Below are positions 53,650-61,100 of a stretch of 64,000 nucleotides of DNA, piece by piece; positions within the stretch are counted from its first letter, which is position 1; every line of letters begins with the position of its first letter. The stretch is from Parapedobacter koreensis (GTDB taxonomy: Bacteria > Bacteroidota > Bacteroidia > Sphingobacteriales > Sphingobacteriaceae), in NCBI RefSeq assembly GCF_900109365.1, contig NZ_FNZR01000003.1, forward strand, positions 1 to 64,000. Direction: 5' to 3'. Below the pieces are notes generated by a model, which saw only the letters and a program-made list of their open reading frames with translations, did no database searches and was not told the DNA's origin. Both the position numbers and the translations under genes were made by a program.

Positions 53650-54663
53650 TTAATTCTTATTTTTTTGTTCGTTTTTTGGATGTACCGATTCGTCAGGCGC
53701 GTTGTCTGTCTTGAACGAGTTGAGCTTTCGGGGACGTACAATCTTGATACTCTGCTTAGAAAGGGCAATACTGGCGTTTAGTTCAAATCCGACCAGCAGT
53801 ATCAACGAGTTGAGATAAAGCCAGATCATGATGACGATCAAGGTACCAATCGATCCGTAAATTTTGTTGTAAGCGTTAAAATTATTAATATAAAATGCAA
53901 AGCCGGAAAATGTCAATATGGCAAGTATGGTAGCCAGCATGGCACCTGGGCTAAAAAGCTTCCACTTCCTTGACGATGCTGGACCGAATTTATAGAGTAT
54001 GCTTACCGTGAAAAAATAGATACCAAAGAGGATCAGCCAACGGGACGCGGTGATGACAAAACGCCAGAAAGCTGCATTGAACGCGATGGTTTCGCGCAAA
54101 TAGCCAATGACATAACCAGCCACGGTGAAAATTGTCATCCCGACGGTGAGGGCAATGATAATCATTAGCGTGAGGCCGATGGCAGCCAACCGTTGGTGGC
54201 CCCAACTGCGGCTTTCTATAAGCAATGACGCTTTATTGAAGGCAAGCATCAATGAGCTTACCCCATTGGTTGCGAAAAACGTGGCTAGGATGAAACCGAC
54301 GGAAAGCAAGCCGCTGTTTTGGTTTTTTACGATATCTTCCAGCGTCGACTCCACGGCGAGGAACGCGTTTTCCGGCATAATTACTTCCATGAAATCAAGC
54401 AGTTGCTGTTGGAAATTGGCGATCGGTATATAGGGTATCAGTGTAAATAAGAAGATGATGCCGGGAAAGATGGCCAACATGAAGTTGTATGCCAGTGAGG
54501 ATGCTTTGTTGAGAATCGATTCGCGGGCAATTTCCTGGAAAAAAAATGTAGCGACCGTATACAAAGGTAGTGATCCAAACCCGGGAAGCACAACGCTCTT
54601 GGTCCATTCGACAAAATGGCAGTATGGTTGGAATTTCAATAGTATACGATGCGCCCAACTCAT
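53650..54663 (-). CDS. YihY/BrkB-family inner-membrane protein
   Basis: A 337-residue polytopic protein of the YihY (formerly BrkB) family, with about six membrane helices. Typical segments are SLAYNFMLAIFPGIIFLFTLIPYI near residue 40, LMLAFNKASLLIESRSW near 140 and YGSIGTLIVIMIWLYLNSLILLVGFELNA near 260. The C-terminal tail is hydrophilic and charged. The family has no settled biochemical role; some members are linked to envelope properties. The start overlaps the thioesterase stop by 4 bases (ATGA), which indicates translational coupling. It is the last gene of the PASTA-MltG-thioesterase operon. Confidence 0.88.
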   Translation of the reverse strand: MSWAHRILLKFQPYCHFVEWTKSVVLPGFGSLPLYTVATFFFQEIARESILNKASSLAYNFMLAIFPGIIFLFTLIPYIPIANFQQQLLDFMEVIMPENAFLAVESTLEDIVKNQNSGLLSVGFILATFFATNGVSSLMLAFNKASLLIESRSWGHQRLAAIGLTLMIIIALTVGMTIFTVAGYVIGYLRETIAFNAAFWRFVITASRWLILFGIYFFTVSILYKFGPASSRKWKLFSPGAMLATILAILTFSGFAFYINNFNAYNKIYGSIGTLIVIMIWLYLNSLILLVGFELNASIALSKQSIKIVRPRKLNSFKTDNAPDESVHPKNEQKNKN

Positions 54664-55073
54664 GGTTTATCAAAATAGGGTTGCAGGCGACTCAAGAAAT
54701 CGGGAGGAGCCATACATGGTTTGTTGCGGGCCATATCTACGAAGACCAACGTGGTATGTCCCGTGTTTAGCAACTCACTTCCCTCGTTAAACAATTCATA
54801 GTCAAACCGGATTTTTACCGCGGGTTTTTCGTTCAGATAGGCCTTTACCGTGATTTCTTCGTCATACCGCGCGGGTTTGAAAAACCGGGAATACAGCTCC
54901 AATACCGGTAGCATAATGCCGCTGTCCTCCAATGCTTTGTATGAAAACCCCAAGCTGCGGAATAATTCTACACGACCCACTTCGTAAAAAGCAGCGTAGT
55001 TGCCATAATAGACATACCCCATCTGGTCGGTTTCAGCATAGCGAACCCTAAGTTTCGTTTCAGACGTATACAT
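54660..55073 (-). CDS. YbgC/FadM-type acyl-CoA thioesterase
   Basis: A 137-residue hotdog-fold thioesterase. The family signature RYAETDQMGYVYYGNYAAFYEVGR is seen near the N-terminus, and Asp16 is the expected catalytic residue. Family members hydrolyse acyl-CoA thioesters of short or medium chains; in enterobacteria YbgC is encoded with the Tol-Pal system. Here the gene overlaps both neighbours: its ATG shares a base with the mltG stop, and its stop overlaps the YihY start. The substrate is unknown. Confidence 0.9.
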   Translation of the reverse strand: MYTSETKLRVRYAETDQMGYVYYGNYAAFYEVGRVELFRSLGFSYKALEDSGIMLPVLELYSRFFKPARYDEEITVKAYLNEKPAVKIRFDYELFNEGSELLNTGHTTLVFVDMARNKPCMAPPDFLSRLQPYFDKP

Positions 55074-56167
55074 TAGCGCATGATATTTCGTTCATTGAGA
55101 GCTTGCTGGAATTTGCGTGCATTCCTGCTATGTTCGGCTTGCGTCACCGCAAAGTTGTGGTACCCCGAAAAATCGTCCTTGGCTACCATGTAAAGGTAGT
55201 CATGATGCTGGTAGTTCAATACGGCGTCAATGGCAGCGATGCTCGGCATCATAATAGGTCCCGGAGGCAACCCACGGTATAGATAGGTGTTGTAAGGCGA
55301 ATCTGTGCGCAGGTGCCTGTATAGTACGCGGCGGATGGTGAAGTCCTGGTTGGCAAAGATCACCGTAGGGTCGGCTTGCAACAACATGCCCTTCCGCAGC
55401 CTGTTGAGGTAGAGACCGGCTATAGTAGGCATCTCATCGGTATGCAATGCTTCACCTTTTACGATGGCAGCCAGTGCGCTGACCTCCTGTGGGGTCAGAT
55501 TGAGCTTTGCTGCTTTTTCGCTGCGTTCTTCATTCCAAAACTTCTGGTATTCTTCGTGCATCCGCTCCATAAAATGAGCAGCGGACGTATTCCAGTAAAA
55601 TTCATACGTATTGGGAATAAACATGCTGAAAAAATTCTCGCCATTGAATCCGTAGCGGGCAGCAAGACTATCGTCATCCAGCAGGTTGATAAAGGCAATG
55701 GAATCCGGTTCAAGTTGATTGGCTAATATACCCGCCAGATTTTCCTTCAGCCGGATGTTCTCGAAGCGGAGCTTTACGGGTTCTTGGAAGCCGCCGCCTA
55801 ATTTATTGATCAATGTCCGGTTGTTCATGCCGGGCGTAAGCTTGTATTTTCCCGGTTTTACCCGGCTGGGATATTCCATTTTGTTTGCTGCCCAGCGGAA
55901 AGAAGCGGTATCGTTTACCGCGTGTAGCTCTCCGATGCTGGTCATTACATCTTCAAAATCCCAGTGTGTATAAATATATAAATATTCGCTTTCCGCCGTG
56001 ACGTTAGGTTTAAAAAATCCCTTATAATATCGATAGCCAATGACGCCCCCGGCAATTACTGCGACTAGTACAATGACGAGCAGTGTCTTGAAAAGCCCTT
56101 TTTTTTTCTTTTTTTTCATACTGTTGTTTCTCGACTGCTTCCCATTGTTCATGTTATTGCTGTTCAT
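55073..56167 (-). CDS. mltG: endolytic murein transglycosylase MltG
   Basis: A 364-residue inner-membrane protein. A Lys-rich cytoplasmic segment is followed by one membrane helix (LLVIVLVAVIAGGVIGY), then a LysM-like region and the YceG/MltG catalytic domain. The active-site Glu is expected in AAIVKGEALHTDEMPTIAGLYLNRLRKGM, and QADPTVIFA is also typical. MltG cuts nascent glycan strands and so sets their length. The frame is open 34 codons further upstream, but that part overlaps the PASTA gene. ATG 56167, 13 bases after the PASTA stop, is preferred. Confidence 0.92.
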   Translation of the reverse strand: MNSNNMNNGKQSRNNSMKKKKKKGLFKTLLVIVLVAVIAGGVIGYRYYKGFFKPNVTAESEYLYIYTHWDFEDVMTSIGELHAVNDTASFRWAANKMEYPSRVKPGKYKLTPGMNNRTLINKLGGGFQEPVKLRFENIRLKENLAGILANQLEPDSIAFINLLDDDSLAARYGFNGENFFSMFIPNTYEFYWNTSAAHFMERMHEEYQKFWNEERSEKAAKLNLTPQEVSALAAIVKGEALHTDEMPTIAGLYLNRLRKGMLLQADPTVIFANQDFTIRRVLYRHLRTDSPYNTYLYRGLPPGPIMMPSIAAIDAVLNYQHHDYLYMVAKDDFSGYHNFAVTQAEHSRNARKFQQALNERNIMR

Positions 56168-56180
56168 CGTCGGTTGGCCA

Positions 56181-56939
56181 TCATGGGTTAACCAATGCGA
56201 TGTTAACTGGTGTCCCGATGCTGACCATGGGATCTTCGTGGGTGGGTGTCTGCGAGATGACCACAGCACTAAGGCTGTCGGTCACTATGCCCATGTAATT
56301 TACCGTGCCCAGTGTCAGCGATGCACCTTGCAATGCAAAGCGAACTTCGGCCAAGGTCAAACCGCTGAGGTCAGGCACCTGAACTTCATTCGCCCCTCGT
56401 CCGTCGCCCAGTACCAAATCAACAGTCGATCCTTTCGGGACCGGCCGGCCGGCATTAAGCCGTTCGCCTCCGAACTTTACATCCAGGACGACATCGCGGG
56501 CGATATCAGGGATATACGTGGTATCACCCAGCTTGAGGCCATAGCTGTTCAGGACAGCGCGCGCTTCCACAAAAGTTTTTTCCACAAGCTCGGGAAAAGC
56601 TACTTCCGGTGCAGTTCGCGTAATGATCGTCAGGTAAAGGGTCCGGTTCTTTTTTACCTTGGTACTGGGATCGGGATCCTGCTCGATCACCAAACCGGGG
56701 CGTGCATCCACTTGATACACGGAGTCCAAATCGTATTCGAAACCTTGTCCCTGCAATTTTTTTATCGCGTCGTCTATCAGCAACCCTTTAAGTTCGGGTA
56801 CGGCGACAGATTCATTGTGGCGCGTATATTGGCGGAGGCTGAAAACAATGATCAGAAAGAAAACGGTTAGCCCGATGAGTGCGGCAATGAGGTTTTTTCT
56901 AAATGTTTCTGTTCTTAGGTACTGAAAAATTTTTACCAT
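56181..56939 (-). CDS. membrane protein with three PASTA domains
   Basis: A 252-residue protein. A short cytoplasmic N-terminus and one membrane helix (NLIAALIGLTVFFLIIVF, about residues 15-33) are followed by three PASTA domains (about 45-110, 112-182 and 184-252). Typical phrases are VPELKGLLIDDAIKKLQGQGFEYD, GLVIEQDPDPSTKVKKNRTLYLTI cut at domain edges, and VPDLSGLTLAEVRFAL. There is no kinase domain, unlike PknB-type proteins. PASTA domains bind muropeptides or pair with cell-division enzymes. Encoded just before mltG, it probably helps guide wall synthesis. ATG 56939 (MVKIFQYLRTE) is the usual N-terminus for the family. Upstream in-frame ATGs at 56954 and beyond look non-coding. Confidence 0.88.
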   Translation of the reverse strand: MVKIFQYLRTETFRKNLIAALIGLTVFFLIIVFSLRQYTRHNESVAVPELKGLLIDDAIKKLQGQGFEYDLDSVYQVDARPGLVIEQDPDPSTKVKKNRTLYLTIITRTAPEVAFPELVEKTFVEARAVLNSYGLKLGDTTYIPDIARDVVLDVKFGGERLNAGRPVPKGSTVDLVLGDGRGANEVQVPDLSGLTLAEVRFALQGASLTLGTVNYMGIVTDSLSAVVISQTPTHEDPMVSIGTPVNIALVNP

Positions 56940-57041
56940 GTTATATCCTGTCATATCGGCACTGTAGGCCATTTTAAGGTGTAATGCTGCAATATTAACG
57001 CCACACTTTGTATCCCATGAAATAAAGTGGGATCTACAGGG

Positions 57042-57072
57042 CAAACTTAGCCAAACTTGCTTTCATATGCAA
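57042..57072 (-). promoter_or_regulatory. Bacteroidota-type promoter of the PASTA-mltG operon
   Basis: On the minus strand TTG (57072-57070), 20 bases, then TAAGTTTG (57049-57042) is a full -33/-7 match. Transcription would begin near 57035, giving a leader of about 95 bases. Confidence 0.6.
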
Positions 57073-57130
57073 GTGAGGAGGTGCCGTGCCAACGCCGGTA
57101 GAAAATTTCGTTTTTCTGTATTTCACCGTT

Positions 57131-57138
57131 TATCTTTG
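57131..57138 (+). promoter_or_regulatory. -7 box (TATCTTTG) of ddl
   Basis: TATCTTTG fits TAnnTTTG and lies only 6 bases before the ddl ATG. TTTCG at 57106-57110 is an imperfect -33 candidate. If used, the ddl transcript would be leaderless or nearly so. Confidence 0.45.
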
Positions 57139-57144
57139 TCAACT

Positions 57145-58146
57145 ATGAAGCTTAAAATCGCATTGCTTACTGGAGGATACACGGCGGAATCCGAGGTTTC
57201 GTTGAAAAGCACGGAGTTTGTCTACCAGCAGCTGGACAAATCTAAATTTGAGGTTTACATGATTACCATCACGACCGGCGGTTGGTTTTATGTGGGTGAC
57301 AACGGGGTAAAGCATACCATCAACCGGGACGATTTTACATTATCCCTGGATGGGCATATCATTCGTTTTGACGTAGTTTTTATCATGGTACACGGATCGC
57401 CGGGAGAGGACGGTCGGTTGCAAGGCTATTTTGACATGGTGGGGTTGCCCTATACCTCGTGCGATGCGCTTACTTCGGCCCTGACGATGAATAAGGCTTA
57501 CACCAAGGCTGTCTTGGCAGGCATCCCTGATTTGTACTTGGCCAAGTCGGTACAACTGTTCGAGTCGCAACGCGAAGAAGCGGCAGATATGGTATGCCGC
57601 GAACTGTCATTGCCTTGTTTTGTGAAACCGAATGCGGGAGGCAGCAGCATCGGGATGACGAAAGTGAAAACGGAAGCGGAATTGCCTGAAGCGATTGAAA
57701 AAGCATTCAATGCAGCGAATACCGGCAGACAGGTTATTGTGGAAGAGTTTGTGGAAGGCAGGGAGTTTTCCGTCGGCATCTACCGGCGTGCCGATGGGCT
57801 GTTTGTATTGCCGGCTACCGAGGTCATCACCGAGCGTGAGTTTTTCGATTTTGAGGCCAAATATGTGCCGGGCTTGACGGAGGAAATCACTCCGGCAATC
57901 CTCACACCGGAACAGCGGGCCCGCGTTGAGCGGTTGGTGAAGGCTATTTATATCCGGCTGAACTGCAAAGGCATGGTGCGTGTCGATTATTTCCTGGAAA
58001 AGGATACTGATCGTTTCTTTTTCATTGAGATCAATACCGTGCCGGGACAGACCGCCCAAAGTTTCATCCCGCAGCAGGTGCGTGCCGCAGGAATGACGGA
58101 AACGGATTTTTATAGCGAGTTGATTGTGATGAGTTTAAAGTCGTAA
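57145..58146 (+). CDS. ddl: D-alanine--D-alanine ligase
   Basis: A 333-residue ATP-grasp ligase that joins two D-alanines for peptidoglycan precursors. The N-terminal part shows GGYTAESEVSLKS. The ATP-grasp core has CFVKPNAGGSSIGMTKV. The C-terminal signature FIEINTVPGQTAQSFIPQQVRAAG holds Mg-binding Glu and Asn and the substrate loop. The frame is open 26 codons upstream, but that part contains the -7 box, so ATG 57145 (MKLKIALLTGG) is the start. It is divergent from the PASTA-mltG operon, another wall-synthesis block, and converges with the alpha-2-macroglobulin gene 10 bases downstream. Confidence 0.95.
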   Translation: MKLKIALLTGGYTAESEVSLKSTEFVYQQLDKSKFEVYMITITTGGWFYVGDNGVKHTINRDDFTLSLDGHIIRFDVVFIMVHGSPGEDGRLQGYFDMVGLPYTSCDALTSALTMNKAYTKAVLAGIPDLYLAKSVQLFESQREEAADMVCRELSLPCFVKPNAGGSSIGMTKVKTEAELPEAIEKAFNAANTGRQVIVEEFVEGREFSVGIYRRADGLFVLPATEVITEREFFDFEAKYVPGLTEEITPAILTPEQRARVERLVKAIYIRLNCKGMVRVDYFLEKDTDRFFFIEINTVPGQTAQSFIPQQVRAAGMTETDFYSELIVMSLKS

Positions 58147-58156
58147 CTCTTCCAAC

Positions 58157-61100
58157 TCAATTCCCCACCACTTCCACCCAGTTTCCGGGGATGACAGCCT
58201 GTATCCGGTTGTCATACATCGCTTCGGCGCTTACCGCTGGCATGAAATACTTTCCGACATAGGAGGCATTGAGTAACACCCGAAAGGTCAGCGTCTCCTG
58301 TGGCCTGACATTGAAATGGGTAAGCACACGGTCGTCACGGATATCCTTGTAGGTGGCAGGCGATGAATGTAAGGCCGACTCGGTATCGCTCAGCCGCGTG
58401 TTGATGATTTCCCAGCCCGATGGGAAGATCTGCGCAAGCGCCATGTGCTCGTATGTACCCATATTCCCGGTGTTTTTGATGGTTACTTCGGCGATGAAAT
58501 CCGTGCCTTGTGCAAGTTTTACGGGATTGATGGCTTCGCCCTTGCCGTTGGTATAACGCACGTTCATCGCCAGCAGATTGGGATTGTTGGTCACGGGTGG
58601 GTTATCGCCTGCGGGCAATTGACCTTCGCGTACAACGCGGATATACAGTTTGCTGCCACCGTTGTTTTGGATGCGCAGCTGATTGCTGGGGTTTGCCCCA
58701 GCTAGGGTGATGCGGTGTAGATAGGTATCCATTGCCACGTTAGTCGAGTTGCCGTTGAGCACATACGCAAAAGCAGCTTTGTCCTGGGTATTGCCACCAA
58801 ATTTACCGATGGCCAGCAGAGCATAGGCGGTAGTTTGTGTACTGTACCAACTGTCATCCCCTAATCCGGCGGCGACGGCGCGTAATACACGTTCGGCTTC
58901 CTCGCGCCGTCCCATCAATTCCAATGCCTCCAATATCATCGCACGGTCGCGCAAAGCCGAGCCAAAGGTGTGGCCGGCTTGCTCGTAGGGTTTTCCGTCA
59001 ATGGGCCGGTTCCTCACCAATTGGTTGGCTGCAATGCCCTGGCCAGCCAATTGATAGGCGGCCGCAAGGCGCCACGCCGCTTCATCGGACAGGTGCTGGG
59101 ATTCTTTCAGCCGGTTCATTGCGCCCAGCTCGGGCGCCTTGGCCAGTGCCATCACGTACAGCCGGTAGGCTTGCACCAAGTCACCGCCGCGCCAATTGTA
59201 TTGGTCGGGTGTCCAGTTTTGTGCCATGCCGCGTTGGTAGCGCAACCATCCATCAAGAAAGCCCGTTGGCAACACGAAGCCTTTCGCCTGCGCTTCCAGC
59301 AGGAAATGACCGGCATAGTTGGTGCTCCACTCATCGGCCTCGTTGGCACCGGGCCAGTAACCCAATCCGCCGTTGGACAACTGGTAGTTGCGCAGCCGAT
59401 TGATGCCAGCTTTTATATTGCGATCGATGGCAGCCTTGTCTGCTTCGTTTAGTGCCACGATCCGATTGAGCATCAGCTGGGGGAAGACGCTTGAGGTGAC
59501 CTGCTCCACGCATCCGTACGGATAGCGGATGAGGTAATTGAGCCGCTTGCTCAGGTTGATGGGCGGTAGGGACGATACTTCCACCATCGCACTGTTGCGG
59601 TTGCCCGGCCCGAGCGGCCGGATGTCTTGCTGCCACGAGGCACCAGTATTGATTTCGGCCTTGTCTATGGAAGTAATGAAGGGATTGGGATTGCGGATGT
59701 CGATTTCCACTTCATATACGGCAGTTTCATTGCCACTTTTGGCTACGACCCTCACGTTGCCTATGCCGGTACGATTTCCAGCGGTGACTGTTGCGTAAGC
59801 CATCTGTTCGCCCTGCTGGGCGAACGTGAGCGTTTGTTTCCCTTGTTGCACGGATAGTCCACCGGAGGCCGTTGCCTCAAGATTTACCTGCTTGATGTGG
59901 TTTTCCATGGCAAAGACGGTGAGTGGCAGTTTGAAGGTTTCCCCCGGGCCAACTACCCGTGGCAAGGTAGCCAGTAGCATCAGCGGTTTTTTGACGGCCA
60001 CAGCCTTTTCGGCGAATCCGTAAGCGCCATCTTGACCAGCAACAACCATCGCGCGGACGGAGCCAACATATTGGGGTAGCGTAAAGGCATGTGTGTTTTT
60101 CTCACCTTTGCGCAGCGTAAAGGGTCCGAGGAATTTGACTACGGGTTGAAAACGATTGGCCTTGGCGGGATTTACGTTGCGGTCGATTTCACCGTCGCCT
60201 CCGATGCTGAGGATACGTTCAAGATCGCCTCCCCATGCGCCAAGTACTTGGTCAAATAGATCCCACGATTTGACGCCAAGCGCTTCGCGGGCATAGAAGC
60301 TGGCGTGCGGATCAGGTGTCTTGAAGCGGGTCAGATCCAACAACCCTTCATCCACTAAGGCGATGGTATAGGTCATGGCCTTGCCTGACGTTTCAGAAAT
60401 GGTGATGCTGGATTTCGTTTCTGGGCGCAAGGTTTCAGCCATCGTTATTGCCGGCTTGAGGATGGTTTGCGGGTTTTCAACGTGCAGCGGTATCACTCCG
60501 TACATGCGTATGGGAAGGTCATTGGCTGTTTGCGCGTGCGGTTGCAGCAGCGTGACGTTGACGAATACATTTGGGGCCATTTCTGCTGTTGCTTTGAATG
60601 TATAGGTGGTCTGTCCCTGCTCGGTGGCTATCCATTTGCTTTGGAGCACACGGCTACCATTTTCGATGCTGATGAGGCCTCTGCCATCGGCGGAGGAAGG
60701 GATGGTCAGTGTGATTTCTTCACCCATGCGGTAGGATTCCTTGTCTGCCGTAAACGATAGCATGGCTGCTTCGGTAGGGTTGTTTTGTTGCTCGCGCTGT
60801 GCCCATCCGGGCCAGTCGATATACAACGTCTTCCCCGAGGCATGGCCGCTGGCGAGGTCGACGATGCGTATCAGGTAGCGCCCCCAATCGGGGTAATTCA
60901 CGCGGATATTCCATTTGCCACGGCCATTGTTGAGCGTAATGGTTTCCTTCTTGAGCAATTGGTTGTATTGGTCTTGCGTGAAGTTGCCCAAGTATTCTTC
61001 TTCCTGGTTCCACCACCATCGCCAGCGAATTTTGTAAAACTCCAGCTGCACGCGGCGTGTGCCAGTAATTTTCTTGCCGTTGGCATCCACGTCTACGATT

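Noticed and set aside
55073-56269. Longer mltG reading frame starting at 56269
   Set aside because: The added codons overlap the end of the PASTA gene and lack the lysine-rich start that normally precedes the membrane helix.
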